From Clostridia bacterium (GTDB lineage: Bacteria > Bacillota > Clostridia > Lachnospirales > Lachnospiraceae), in contig CAJTFD010000008.1 in the NCBI GenBank assembly GCA_910575625.1, positions 62,001 to 126,000 of the forward strand: DNA of 64,000 bases, given 5' to 3'. Under the pieces are notes generated by a model, which did no database searches, was not told the DNA's origin, and saw only the letters and a list, made by a program, of their open reading frames with translations. This document shows, piece after piece, positions 1 to 9,329 of the stretch. Both the position numbers and the translations under genes were made by a program. Each line of letters starts with the position of its first letter. Position 1 is the stretch's first letter.

Positions 1-722
1 CTTCAAAAATTAAAATCTCATATGCTGCAAGTACCGGAAAGTCAAATCTATCCGAAGATGAGTTAAAGATGATTTGTGAGTACGCTAAAGACTTTACTGC
101 TATTTCGGTACGCGAGGCAGATACTGCGTTACAATTAAAAGAGAAAATGCTTGGAAAAGATATAGAGCTGGTGCTGGATCCAACTCTCTTACTTGATCGA
201 GAAGAATGGGAAAAGATCACCTCTCAACGCAGAATAAGTGGTGCTTATGTTTTTTGTTATTTCTTGGGATCGGATTTAAGGATGCGAAAATTAGCAAAAG
301 ATTATGCCGTTAAGCATGGATATGTAGTGGTTACAATTCCGCATATGCAAGATAAGATTGAGACAAACGATTTATCTTTTGGTGACGTTCAGTCTTTCGA
401 TGCCACGCCACAGGATTTCCTTTCTTATATAAAAAATGCAGAGGCTGTATTTACGGATAGTTTCCATGCAAGTGTGTTTTCGCAAATATTTGAAAGGCAA
501 TACTATGTGTTCGGCCGACTAGAACATATGGAAATGAATAATCGGATTATCACATTGACTGAAATGTTTGGAACGAGAAATCATTTTATCGAGGAAGTAG
601 ACCAGTATCAAGTTGATTACATTGAGGAATTGAAAGACATAAACTATAACATTACAAATGATAAGTATGGGAAGATGAAGAAGAAGTCTATAGGATTCCT
701 TGAGAAAACTCTAAAAAGATAA
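1..722 (+). CDS. Polysaccharide pyruvyl transferase family protein (5' truncated by window edge)
   Basis: This is the C-terminal part of a pyruvyl-transferase-like enzyme of the CsaB/WcaK type, which would add pyruvate ketals to sugars of a surface polysaccharide. The reading frame is open from position 3 to the stop at 720-722, and the codons before the first ATG (69) read ISYAASTGKS, which matches the family's start-of-domain motif. The true start is therefore outside the window and the ATG at 69 is internal. Near the C terminus FTDSFHASVFSQIF matches the family's conserved TDSFH motif. A flippase follows after 22 bp, consistent with one polysaccharide operon. The family call is good; the sugar substrate is unknown. 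Confidence 0.85.
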   Translation, partial: SKIKISYAASTGKSNLSEDELKMICEYAKDFTAISVREADTALQLKEKMLGKDIELVLDPTLLLDREEWEKITSQRRISGAYVFCYFLGSDLRMRKLAKDYAVKHGYVVVTIPHMQDKIETNDLSFGDVQSFDATPQDFLSYIKNAEAVFTDSFHASVFSQIFERQYYVFGRLEHMEMNNRIITLTEMFGTRNHFIEEVDQYQVDYIEELKDINYNITNDKYGKMKKKSIGFLEKTLKR

Positions 723-744
723 CATCCTCTCTGGAGAGAAAAAT

Positions 745-2268
745 ATGGATGGAAATAATAAACGCAAACAAATGTCGTTAGGCGTTATATTATCGTATGC
801 ACTGATTGCAGTAAAATTAGTTGAAGGTATTCTATACACTCCGATAGTCCTTCGATCGCTAGGTCAGAGCCAATATGGTGTTTATTCTCTTTGTATCTCT
901 TTTATTGGATATCTTACGATTCTGAATGCCGGTGTAAATGCAGCATATATACGCTTTTACGTTCAGGAGAAAACTATTAATGAGAAGAATGTAAAAATGC
1001 TTAACGGTATTTTCGCTAAGATTTTTATAATTCTTTCGGCAATAGGACTAGTTGGTGGATTGTTGATAGCTCAGTTCTCCCCGTATTTGTTTGGTTCCAA
1101 GATTACACTAGGGGAATATGAACTCGTACGGCGATGCTTTAATCTGTTAGCTTTCACCATCGCGATTGAGATTCTGACATGTTTATTCAAATCATTCATA
1201 ACCGCCAATGAAGAATTTGTTTTTGGTAAAACAGTAGATATTATTGCATCAATACTGGCACCGGTATTGACAGTTCCTTTCCTTTTGAGGGGTTGTGATT
1301 GTACATGTATTATCTCTGTACGACTTGCTGTTTCGCTATTTGCCTTTATACTGGATTTCATTTTTTGCAGTAGAAGACTGAAGATAGCATTTGAGTTTGG
1401 CAAATCAGACAAGAAACTTTTGAAGAATATAGGGCAGTTTATAGGTTTTATTGCCCTTCAAAGTGTAATGGACCAGCTCAATTGGCAGATAGATAAGTTT
1501 ATTCTAGCATGGACGCAAGGAACTACGGAAATATCCATTTATTCAGTTGGAGGGACTTTTAATATATACTTTCTTCAGATAGCGGGGGCTGTATCAGGCG
1601 TATTTATTGCAGAAATCAACCGAATAGTTGCCGTGAATGATGAGAAGAAACTGAATGATCTATTCTATAAAACATGCAGGATTTTCATGTACCTTATTGG
1701 ATTTATTATGGTTGGTTTCTTTATTATCGGCAAACTATTTATTTTACGATGGGCAGGAGCGGATTATGCAAAATCATATACCGTAGGCTGTCTCCTAATG
1801 TCCCCTGTGACATTCTCCCTTATTATGGGATTAGGGCAGGATATTGCCAGAGCAAAAAACAAACATCAACTTCAGATTATTATCAATGTTTGTGTGTGTA
1901 TTACAAATACAATTGTATCCATTCCGTTCGCAATGTATTGGGGAGCGATAGGTAGTGCTTTTGGAACATTCGTTGCAGAGATCATTGTGTGCATTATAGT
2001 CCAGCCAATTTACTATAACCGGATGTTGAATCTGGACGTGAGCAGGGTGTTCAAGGATTTCCTTAGATATCTTCCTGGTTTGGTATTGCCCGTTGCATTT
2101 GGCATTGCAATTAATTTTCTTGGGATGATTCACAACAGATATGGCTCCATAGCACTGTACGGAGTGTTATATACAATTATTTATGTACTAAGTATTTGGA
2201 GCATATCAATGGATAGTAGAGATCGATCTATGATGAAGAGTTTAGCATTAAGCAGAATTCACAAGTAA
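745..2268 (+). CDS. Polysaccharide flippase (Wzx/MATE-like, oligosaccharide flippase family)
   Basis: A 507-residue, very hydrophobic protein with about 12-14 predicted membrane segments. This is the usual length and character of lipid-linked oligosaccharide flippases of the MOP superfamily. The N-terminal stretch VLRSLGQSQYGVYSLC is typical of Wzx/RfbX-type proteins. It would move undecaprenyl-linked repeat units across the cytoplasmic membrane. A ribosome binding site (ggagag) precedes the ATG. It sits between the pyruvyl transferase and an aldo/keto reductase in a same-strand series running to 9142. Substrate specificity cannot be read from the sequence. Confidence 0.9.
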   Translation: MDGNNKRKQMSLGVILSYALIAVKLVEGILYTPIVLRSLGQSQYGVYSLCISFIGYLTILNAGVNAAYIRFYVQEKTINEKNVKMLNGIFAKIFIILSAIGLVGGLLIAQFSPYLFGSKITLGEYELVRRCFNLLAFTIAIEILTCLFKSFITANEEFVFGKTVDIIASILAPVLTVPFLLRGCDCTCIISVRLAVSLFAFILDFIFCSRRLKIAFEFGKSDKKLLKNIGQFIGFIALQSVMDQLNWQIDKFILAWTQGTTEISIYSVGGTFNIYFLQIAGAVSGVFIAEINRIVAVNDEKKLNDLFYKTCRIFMYLIGFIMVGFFIIGKLFILRWAGADYAKSYTVGCLLMSPVTFSLIMGLGQDIARAKNKHQLQIIINVCVCITNTIVSIPFAMYWGAIGSAFGTFVAEIIVCIIVQPIYYNRMLNLDVSRVFKDFLRYLPGLVLPVAFGIAINFLGMIHNRYGSIALYGVLYTIIYVLSIWSISMDSRDRSMMKSLALSRIHK

Positions 2269-2329
2269 CATGTTCAATGCTATAGTAGAACACAAGACAA
2301 AAAATTTCTTTTCTGAACGGAGACAGATA

Positions 2330-3199
2330 ATGAAATCTATCAAGCTTTCCAATGGAGTTGAAATCCCAAAAATTATGATAGGCACTTATAGTATCTTTGG
2401 TGATGAAGCGAAAGAGGTCTTTAAGGCAGCTTATGATGCTGGTTATCGTGGTATCGATTGTGGTCGATATTACGGGAATGAAAAAGACTGGGGAGATGCG
2501 GTTAAAGCATTAGGAATTTCAAGGAAGGATATCTTTATTCAAACTAAAGTTAGTCATGCGGATGAGAAGAAACAGGAATTTGATGCGATTAAGGATTTTG
2601 AAACTACTTTGAAGAACTTTTCAACTGACTATATCGACTGCCTCCTTATACATTGGCCTAACATGGACACATTTGAAGAAACATGGAGAGCACTTGAGAA
2701 GTTATACAGGGATGGAAAAATAAGGGCGATTGGCGTAAGTAACTTTAGAAAGGAACATTTTGAGATACTAAAACAGTCAGCTGAAATAACGCCTATGGTA
2801 AATCAAATCGAACGTCATCCGTGCAGGAAGCAGCCAGAAACATACGATTATTGTAAAGGCAAGAGTGTTCAGTTGGAAGCATATCAGCCAATTGCGGTCG
2901 GAAGGCCTGAGCTAATGCATAATCCAATCCTTGTGGAGATTGCACAACAGCACAACTGTTCTGTTCCACAAGTCGCATTGGCATGGAATATGGCTACAGG
3001 GGTGATACCTTTACCGAGATCCAGGAATGCTGGAAGGCTTAAAGAAAATTATGAGTCAGTGAACATAAGGCTCTCAGATGATGAAGTTGAAATGATCACG
3101 AATGATAAAACACACTATTTCTGTGCTTTGAGAGAAGGATCTGAGTATCCTGGATATTGGGACACAATCCATGAAGTAGATGTGGCAAATTATCTGTGA
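2330..3199 (+). CDS. Aldo/keto reductase
   Basis: A 289-residue AKR-fold, NAD(P)H-dependent oxidoreductase. With the start at 2330 the catalytic tetrad is visible as D43, Y48 (in GIDCGRYYGNE), K73 (TKVSH) and H108 (LLIHWP). The ATG at 2330 is chosen because a purine-rich site (cggagacag) ends 5 bp before it; the frame is open 60 bp further upstream without such a site. The C-terminal region PLPRSRNAGRLKEN fits the cofactor phosphate-binding loop. Within a polysaccharide locus it may reduce a sugar or acyl precursor, but generic AKR substrates cannot be predicted. Confidence 0.88.
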   Translation: MKSIKLSNGVEIPKIMIGTYSIFGDEAKEVFKAAYDAGYRGIDCGRYYGNEKDWGDAVKALGISRKDIFIQTKVSHADEKKQEFDAIKDFETTLKNFSTDYIDCLLIHWPNMDTFEETWRALEKLYRDGKIRAIGVSNFRKEHFEILKQSAEITPMVNQIERHPCRKQPETYDYCKGKSVQLEAYQPIAVGRPELMHNPILVEIAQQHNCSVPQVALAWNMATGVIPLPRSRNAGRLKENYESVNIRLSDDEVEMITNDKTHYFCALREGSEYPGYWDTIHEVDVANYL

Positions 3200-3209
3200 G
3201 GGATTTGTG

Positions 3210-4139
3210 ATGTTAGGAATTATTATATTGATTGTTGTTCTTCTCGCTATTTTTATTACGTTAGCTGAAAAGGTGTTTGAAGGAACAAACTACTACAAAA
3301 ACAACTTTACAGAGACAGACAAATTAAAAGGGACAGAAAAAGTTGATTATGTGAATATGGGAAGCACGTTTGCATATTACAGCATAGATTATAGCGTTGT
3401 TGGAGAGAAGGGGCTCAATCTTGCTTTATGTCCACAATCGCTTGAATCCGACTTCAAGATGTTAAAGCATTTTGAGGATAGATATAATCAGGAGGCAACG
3501 GTTTTTATCATTATTTCAGATCTTGCGTTCGCAAAAAAAAGATACACTGAAGCAAAAACAAATGAGAAATACTACAAGGTGCTGAAAGCCAGTGAGATAG
3601 AAGGATATAATATTTTCAAAGCAATTAGAGCAAAGTATTTTCCAGTGCTTTATAGTTGGAAAAATTTCCTGCGGTTTCATTGGGATGTGAAACCGAATAA
3701 TGAGTTTGAGCTCAGAGTTAATGAGAACGATAGAGAAGCGGTGGAAGCAGACGCGTATACAAGATGTCAATCTTGGATGAAAGAATTCAGGCTTTCCAAT
3801 TTAACTGATGCGTATCAGGGGGAGCTGTATAAGGATACTTTTTCATATACGGGTGGAATTGTGAGAGACATGATAAAATGGTGCGTTGAGAGAGGATTTA
3901 AGCCAGTATTAGTTAATTTACCGGTTTCATCGGAAATGGAGAGCAACTTCTCTAAAGAGTTTCTCGATAGGTTTTACTATGATCATATAAGAGAAGCTGG
4001 CAATGTACCTTTTATTGATTTACAATCGAAGTCCCAGCTATCAGATTATCTCCTTTATTTGGATTCCTGTAGGGCAAACAAAGCAGGAAGAGAGATTATC
4101 ACAAGAGTTTTATTAAGAGAAGCCGGAAAAACTGGGTAA
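3210..4139 (+). CDS. Membrane-anchored SGNH-like protein of a polysaccharide locus, function unknown
   Basis: A 309-residue protein with one N-terminal membrane anchor (LGIIILIVVLLAIFITLA) followed by a soluble domain. The motif VNMGSTFAYYSIDY resembles the glycine-serine nucleophile block of SGNH/AlgX-like proteins found in exopolysaccharide loci, and a late DSCRANKAGRE block lies where such proteins carry the D-x-x-H element, although the histidine is not evident. The ATG at 3210 is preferred over 3180 because it follows gtgaggga and avoids overlap with the reductase gene. It may be an acyl-transfer or deacylation partner of the adjacent acyltransferase. The family assignment is tentative. 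Confidence 0.55.
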   Translation: MLGIIILIVVLLAIFITLAEKVFEGTNYYKNNFTETDKLKGTEKVDYVNMGSTFAYYSIDYSVVGEKGLNLALCPQSLESDFKMLKHFEDRYNQEATVFIIISDLAFAKKRYTEAKTNEKYYKVLKASEIEGYNIFKAIRAKYFPVLYSWKNFLRFHWDVKPNNEFELRVNENDREAVEADAYTRCQSWMKEFRLSNLTDAYQGELYKDTFSYTGGIVRDMIKWCVERGFKPVLVNLPVSSEMESNFSKEFLDRFYYDHIREAGNVPFIDLQSKSQLSDYLLYLDSCRANKAGREIITRVLLREAGKTG

Positions 4140-4158
4140 GTTGATGGAGTGTTTCTAA

Positions 4159-4803
4159 ATGAGTGGAAAGATAAAGATTATATTGGGTATCAACCCGTTC
4201 AAATTTATCCGATGGAATTTTCTTTCAAGGAATGTAGTCCGTGACAAAGGGAAGTATATGATTACCAACTGGGGTTCTGTGATTGATATTTCAAAAAACG
4301 CCAAGGTGACACTAAATTCTCATCTTCTTATAAACACACCGAAATACCACCATTCTAAAGAAGAAGCGTATCTTTTATTACGCGATGGGGCAGAACTGAC
4401 AATAAACGGGCCTGTAAAAGTTGCATCGAGAAGTACAATTCAAGTCCAGAAGGATGCAAAACTTGTCGTTGGCAAAGCCCATATTAATCATGAATCGGCA
4501 ATCATTATTGGATGCGATTGTTCAATTGGAGATGGGATTTTGATATCAAGAAATGTGAAGATTTTTGATTCTGATTTCCACAAGGTGCTGGACGAAGAAG
4601 GAAACCAGACAAACAATCCTAAACCGATGAGGATAGGTAATCATGTATGGATTGGATTAGGGGCGATTATTCTTCGGGGATCCCAAATTGGTGATGGTGC
4701 TGTCATTTCAGCCGGCGCGGTGGTTATGGGGAAGATTAAAGCCGGGACTAACGCCATAGGAAATCCGGCACGAAGCTTTTCAAATATTAGATGGGAAGAA
4801 TAA
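4159..4803 (+). CDS. Acyltransferase, left-handed parallel beta-helix (hexapeptide repeat) type
   Basis: A 214-residue protein with hexapeptide-repeat character. The C-terminal part MRIGNHVWIGLGAIILRGSQIGDGAVISAGAVVMGKI is split here by words: MRIGNHVWIG, LGAIILRGSQIGDG and AVISAGAVV are typical coils of the WbbJ/LacA/NeuD acetyltransferase superfamily, with FDSDFH as the usual catalytic-histidine block. Such enzymes acylate sugar hydroxyl or amino groups from acyl-CoA. The ACP, FkbH-like and MaoC genes downstream raise the possibility that the donor is an acyl-ACP instead. The operon position is between an SGNH-like protein and an Fe-S protein. Confidence 0.85.
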   Translation: MSGKIKIILGINPFKFIRWNFLSRNVVRDKGKYMITNWGSVIDISKNAKVTLNSHLLINTPKYHHSKEEAYLLLRDGAELTINGPVKVASRSTIQVQKDAKLVVGKAHINHESAIIIGCDCSIGDGILISRNVKIFDSDFHKVLDEEGNQTNNPKPMRIGNHVWIGLGAIILRGSQIGDGAVISAGAVVMGKIKAGTNAIGNPARSFSNIRWEE

Positions 4804-4807
4804 GCCA

Positions 4808-5965
4808 ATGATAGATACGATAAAACAGATTGACTGCACGGGCTGCAAGATGTGTAAAGATGTATGTCCGGTGAATGCGATTGCATATGAAACGGATCGT
4901 GAGGGATTCTGGTACCCATGGGTTGATTATGATAAATGCATTAAATGTGGAAAATGTGTAAAAACCTGTCCATCTTTATCCGATTGCCATAATCCGAGCG
5001 CACAAGAGCCAAAAGTATATGCAGCGTGGGCTTTATCTGATGAGGTTAGGTTAAAAAGTACATCTGGTGGTGTTTTCTATATACTTGCGGAAGCTATGCT
5101 GGGCAGGGGCGGGACAATTGCTGCATGCAAGTATACAGATGACTATAAAGCTGCATACCATACGATAGGGGATACTGTAGAGGATTTGGAAGCCTTTAAG
5201 GGCTCAAAGTACTTTCAGAGTGATACGGAAGGAATCTATAAAAGGGTTAAAGAAGAACTGAAAAATGGTAGACAGGTGCTGTTTTGTGGGGCACCTTGCC
5301 AGGTCGCAGGATTAAACAGGTTTATTGGGACAGATAATCCGGATCTTATTACGGCTGATTTTATATGTCGTGGTATTAACTCGCCGATGGTATTTAAAAA
5401 GTATGTTGATCAGTGCGAGAAACATCATGGAAGTCCAGTCAAGAAGGTACATTTAAAGAACAAGAATAAAGGATGGATGCGGCTTGGTACCTACATGGAG
5501 TTTCAAAATGGGAAGACATATTATAGAGACCGTATAACTGATCCTTGGGTAAACGGGTATGTTCGCGGCGATTTGTTCATGCGCCTATGTTGCGGTGAAT
5601 GTAAATACAAGGAAAGAATTCGAGTAACGGATATTAGTATTGGTGATTTCTGGGGGTTGAAAGGAACGGCGGATGACTTGTTTAAAGGTATTTCTGTAAT
5701 TCTTGTGAACACAGAAAAAGGCGCAGAGTACCTTGAAAGTGTAAAGAATAAGCTATTCATAGAAGAGCATTCATATGATGAGGCATCAAAGGGAAACGGC
5801 TGCTTACTTAATTCAGTCAAAATGGGTGCACATCGACAGGAATTTTTCGATAGAATTAACACAACGGAATTTGAAAATCTTGTATGGAGCTTGCTGGGAG
5901 AAACGAAAAAGAGCATTTTTATCAAGGAACTAAAATACAATTTAAAAGCAAAACTCGGGAGGTAG
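4808..5965 (+). CDS. Coenzyme F420 hydrogenase/dehydrogenase beta-subunit-like Fe-S protein
   Basis: A 385-residue protein starting with two 4Fe-4S cluster motifs, CTGCKMCKDVCPVNAI (about residues 10-25) and CIKCGKCVKTCPS (about 44-56). It is followed by an FrhB/FdhB-type flavin domain with the family features STSGGVF and CGAPCQVAG, and a further cysteine group (RLCCGECKYKERIR). Proteins of this family are common in Clostridia and Bacteroidetes polysaccharide loci next to pyruvyl transferases, and are thought to be flavin/Fe-S oxidoreductases rather than true F420 enzymes. It follows the acyltransferase by 4 bp. The reaction is unknown. Confidence 0.85.
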   Translation: MIDTIKQIDCTGCKMCKDVCPVNAIAYETDREGFWYPWVDYDKCIKCGKCVKTCPSLSDCHNPSAQEPKVYAAWALSDEVRLKSTSGGVFYILAEAMLGRGGTIAACKYTDDYKAAYHTIGDTVEDLEAFKGSKYFQSDTEGIYKRVKEELKNGRQVLFCGAPCQVAGLNRFIGTDNPDLITADFICRGINSPMVFKKYVDQCEKHHGSPVKKVHLKNKNKGWMRLGTYMEFQNGKTYYRDRITDPWVNGYVRGDLFMRLCCGECKYKERIRVTDISIGDFWGLKGTADDLFKGISVILVNTEKGAEYLESVKNKLFIEEHSYDEASKGNGCLLNSVKMGAHRQEFFDRINTTEFENLVWSLLGETKKSIFIKELKYNLKAKLGR

Positions 5966-5968
5966 TAC

Positions 5969-6202
5969 ATGAGCACATTAGAGAAAATTCAACCGATTTT
6001 TAGAGATATTTTTGATGATGAAGAACTGGTTGTCACAGAAGAAACTACCGCAGCCGATGTTGATGACTGGGATTCGTTTGCTCAGATGCAAATTGTTATG
6101 GGGATTGAATCGATGTTCGGCATAAAGTTTTCAACGGATGAAGTCACGGGATTTAAGAATGTCGGTGATGTGGTACAAGCCATAGATCGACACATTGGGT
6201 GA
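5969..6202 (+). CDS. Acyl carrier protein
   Basis: A 77-residue acidic four-helix-type carrier protein. S36 in VDDWDSFAQM is the expected 4'-phosphopantetheine attachment serine; the usual DSL is DSF here, a variant common in dedicated carrier proteins outside fatty acid synthesis. The gene starts 3 bp after the Fe-S protein and precedes MaoC, SDR and FkbH-like genes. The group looks like a dedicated module in which a small acid is loaded on this carrier and modified before transfer. The role as donor for the polysaccharide acyltransferase is an inference from gene order. Confidence 0.9.
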   Translation: MSTLEKIQPIFRDIFDDEELVVTEETTAADVDDWDSFAQMQIVMGIESMFGIKFSTDEVTGFKNVGDVVQAIDRHIG

Positions 6203-6211
6203 GGCAGCAAC

Positions 6212-6625
6212 ATGAACGAGTATCGTTATGATGAGATTGAAATCGGACTTGAGGAGTCATTTTCCGTTCATATTACTGAAAAGATGCTGGAACAGTTTAA
6301 GGATATAACGGGAGATGTGAATCCTCTGCACAATGATGCCGATTTCGCGATAGGGGGGGATGAAGGAAAGGTAGTTTATGGATTTCTGGTATCTTCATTC
6401 TACTCAACCCTTGCGGGCGTGTACCTGCCGGGTAGGTGGTCATTGATTTATGATGTGCAGATTGGAATGAGCGCACCTGTTTTTATTGAAGATGAGCTTC
6501 TTGTATCAGGAACCGTTATTGAAAAAGATGATGCATACAAGATTATTATAATGAAGTTGCGTATCAAAAATCAAATGGGCAAGACAGTCTCAAAAGGGAA
6601 AATGAGGGTGGTGGTGCGAGAATGA
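6212..6625 (+). CDS. MaoC-like (R)-specific dehydratase/hydratase
   Basis: A 137-residue single hot-dog-fold protein. ITGDVNPLHNDADFA carries the Asp/His pair of the MaoC/PhaJ (R)-specific enoyl hydratase motif. It would hydrate or dehydrate a 3-hydroxyacyl thioester, presumably on the neighbouring carrier protein. The size matches stand-alone PhaJ-type enzymes. The stop overlaps the start of the next gene by 4 bp (atga), indicating translational coupling. The actual thioester is not predictable. Confidence 0.85.
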   Translation: MNEYRYDEIEIGLEESFSVHITEKMLEQFKDITGDVNPLHNDADFAIGGDEGKVVYGFLVSSFYSTLAGVYLPGRWSLIYDVQIGMSAPVFIEDELLVSGTVIEKDDAYKIIIMKLRIKNQMGKTVSKGKMRVVVRE

Positions 6626-7329
6626 AAACGATATTGATAACAGGTGCAAACTCGGAAATTGCTGCAGTGTATATCCGAAAATATGGACAAGACTATGATA
6701 GGATTATCATGCATTATGGGCATAGAAGGGATCGTATCGATGGACGCAAAAGAGATTATGGTGAGAAGATAACGCCGTTTGAAGCTGACATCTCAAGACG
6801 GGATGAGGTTGAAAAGCTTGTTGAAATGATTAGTGAATATGAGATAGATGAATATTTGCATTTGCCCGCGCCGAAGCTTCGTCATTTAAGATTTACAAAA
6901 GGGAACATTGATGAGTTTGATCTGGAGATGCAGGTTGTGTATTGGTCTTTCTTAAGGATCAGCCAAGCCATTATCCCGGGAATGAGCGAAAGGGGTAGTG
7001 GCCGCATTCTCGCAATCCTTACAGAGTATACGGTTACAGAACAACCAGCATACCTTTCGCATTATATTTCTGCCAAATTTGCTCTTTTAGGGCTGTTGAA
7101 AAGTCTGGCAAAAGAATATGGTTCGAAAGGGCTTAGAATCAATGGAATATCCCCAGGCATGATTGAAACGGACTTTATATCAACGCTGCCGCACTATGTC
7201 GTTGATGATAGCGCAAAGATGACAATGCGGGGGAGAAACCTGAGCCCGATTGATTTACTCCCAACAATCAGATATCTATTGTCGGAGGATTCGGATGGGA
7301 TTAACGGGCAGAACATTTTGATAAAGTAG
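6622..7329 (+). CDS. Short-chain dehydrogenase/reductase (FabG-like)
   Basis: A 235-residue Rossmann-fold reductase. The cofactor loop is ITGANSEIAAVYI near the N terminus. The catalytic Tyr/Lys pair is in YISAK (YxxxK), and the C-terminal INGISPGMIETDF is the usual SDR structural motif. The usual NAG motif after beta-4 is replaced by LPAPK, which is unusual. The gene overlaps the maoC-like gene by 4 bp, so both probably act on the same acyl-carrier intermediate, for example reducing a keto group. Substrate unknown. Confidence 0.87.
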   Translation: MKTILITGANSEIAAVYIRKYGQDYDRIIMHYGHRRDRIDGRKRDYGEKITPFEADISRRDEVEKLVEMISEYEIDEYLHLPAPKLRHLRFTKGNIDEFDLEMQVVYWSFLRISQAIIPGMSERGSGRILAILTEYTVTEQPAYLSHYISAKFALLGLLKSLAKEYGSKGLRINGISPGMIETDFISTLPHYVVDDSAKMTMRGRNLSPIDLLPTIRYLLSEDSDGINGQNILIK

Positions 7330-7363
7330 ATGATATTTATTATCTATAAGGAAGGATTTAATA

Positions 7364-9142
7364 ATGGACGATTTATTTGCGCCGCCTTATAGTGCGCAGC
7401 TTCTGCTGAAGAGGAAGAAGATTAAAAGAGAATTGCTGTCTCAGCAGACAGACTGGCTTGATAAGAAGATTGCTATACTTGGCGGGTCTACAACCCACGA
7501 TATCAAAGATGTGCTGGAACTATTTCTGTTGCATCATGGCATCAGAGCAGCGTTTTATGAGAGCGAGTACAATCAATATTGGCAGGATGTGATGTTCGAT
7601 AATGAGGAACTGGAACATTTCAAGCCGGATATTGTTTATATACATACAAGTAACAGGAATATCACAACTTATCCCTTGCTGACGGATTCAAAAGAGGCAG
7701 TAGATGGACTGCTTGATGCCACATATAAACATTTCGAAACAATGTGGCTTATGATTGAAAAAAAGTATAGCTGTGTCATAATTCAGAATAATTTTGATTA
7801 TCCGTTTTGGCGGCTGCAGGGGAATAGGGATACATCAGATTATCATGGCAGGGTTAATTTCATTAGTAGATTGAATCTGCTGTTTGCAGAGTATGCACAG
7901 ACGCATTCAAATTTCTTCATTCATGATTTAAACTATGTATCTGCATCATATGGATTGGATAAATGGTATGATCCGTTTTGTTGGTATATGTATAAGTACG
8001 CCCTTTCGATGGAAGCAATCCCTACGCTATGCGGAAGTTTATCAAATATCATAAAGTCTTTGTACGGCAAAAATAAAAAGGCATTTGCTTTAGATCTCGA
8101 TAATACATTGTGGGGCGGTATTGTAGGAGATGATGGGCCGGAGAATTTGAAGATTGGGAAAGAAACTCCCACGGGAGAGGCTTATACAGAGTTCCAGGAG
8201 TACTTGAAAACACATCGTCAGTTAGGTGTAATTCTTAACGTAATCAGCAAAAACGAAAGTGAGAATGCCCAGGCCGGGTTGAATCACCCGGAAATGATAT
8301 TGAAACCAGATGACTTTATTATGATTAAAGCCAATTGGGACTCCAAAAGTCAGAACCTTGTGGATATAGCACATACGTTATCCTTGACGCCGGATAGTTT
8401 TGTTTTTGTAGATGATAATCCGGCAGAGCAGGAGATTATCAGACAGCAGGTTAAGGATGCCGCGGTTCCAGAAATCGGTGAGAAACCTGAGGGATTTATT
8501 CGTGCAATTGATAAGAGGGGGTATTTTGAAGTAACTGTTACTTCAGCAGATGATGCCTCAAGAGAGAAGATGTATCAGGAGAATGCGCAGCGAGCCAAGG
8601 CAGAGTTGTCGTTCACAGATTATAACGAATATTTAGTTTCTCTTGAGATGAAAGCAGAGATAAACCATTTCATTCCTACATATTTTGGTCGTCTTGCACA
8701 GTTAAGCAATAAGAGTAATCAGTTTAATCTGACAACTAGGAGATATACACAGGCGGAAATAGAAGCGATTTCGGCGGATGATTCCTATATTACACTCTAT
8801 GGAAAGCTTGAGGATAAGTTTGGAGATAACGGAGTAGTATCCATGGTGATTGGTCATCAGGTTGGAGATACAGTAGATATAGATTTGTGGTTGATGAGCT
8901 GTCGAGTTCTTAAAAGGGATATGGAATATGTCATGATAGATAAGCTTGTGGAAGAATGCCTAAACCGTGGCGTGCAGAGGATTATCGGTCATTATTACCC
9001 GACTGCTAAAAATGCAATGGTTAGGGAATTTTATGAATTCATGGGATTTGAAAAGGTTGAAGAAGATGAAAAAGGTAATACTTCGTGGAAGATGTACATT
9101 GAAAAGTATGAGCCTCAAAATAAAGTGATTGAGGTGGTCTGA
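7364..9142 (+). CDS. FkbH-like HAD-IIIC family protein with C-terminal GNAT-like domain
   Basis: A 592-residue multidomain protein. The N terminus (about 35-230) has an SGNH-like GGSTTHD motif, the centre (from residue 240) has the HAD nucleophile block FALDLDNTLWGG with D244 and D246, and the C terminus (about 420-570) is a GNAT-like acyltransferase region. Characterised FkbH-type HAD-IIIC proteins make glyceryl-ACP from 1,3-bisphosphoglycerate. With the ACP encoded upstream, the simplest reading is that this enzyme loads a three-carbon unit on that carrier. The RBS is aaggattt. This is the last intact gene of the polysaccharide locus before the mobile-element region. Confidence 0.88.
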   Translation: MDDLFAPPYSAQLLLKRKKIKRELLSQQTDWLDKKIAILGGSTTHDIKDVLELFLLHHGIRAAFYESEYNQYWQDVMFDNEELEHFKPDIVYIHTSNRNITTYPLLTDSKEAVDGLLDATYKHFETMWLMIEKKYSCVIIQNNFDYPFWRLQGNRDTSDYHGRVNFISRLNLLFAEYAQTHSNFFIHDLNYVSASYGLDKWYDPFCWYMYKYALSMEAIPTLCGSLSNIIKSLYGKNKKAFALDLDNTLWGGIVGDDGPENLKIGKETPTGEAYTEFQEYLKTHRQLGVILNVISKNESENAQAGLNHPEMILKPDDFIMIKANWDSKSQNLVDIAHTLSLTPDSFVFVDDNPAEQEIIRQQVKDAAVPEIGEKPEGFIRAIDKRGYFEVTVTSADDASREKMYQENAQRAKAELSFTDYNEYLVSLEMKAEINHFIPTYFGRLAQLSNKSNQFNLTTRRYTQAEIEAISADDSYITLYGKLEDKFGDNGVVSMVIGHQVGDTVDIDLWLMSCRVLKRDMEYVMIDKLVEECLNRGVQRIIGHYYPTAKNAMVREFYEFMGFEKVEEDEKGNTSWKMYIEKYEPQNKVIEVV

Positions 9143-9329
9143 GTATATGCTGAATGTTCGTTAATTGGGTATGATGAGGAGAAGAACAAGAGGAATGTAA
9201 AGAAGTATAGGATTTCTATACCGGAATTAGCGACGATATTTTATAATCCATTTAATTTGTGGCGGTAATGGAAGAGATTCTTAAAGTGTAACAGCGTCCA
9301 TATAATCGACAGCGTCCCGTGTGGGCTGA

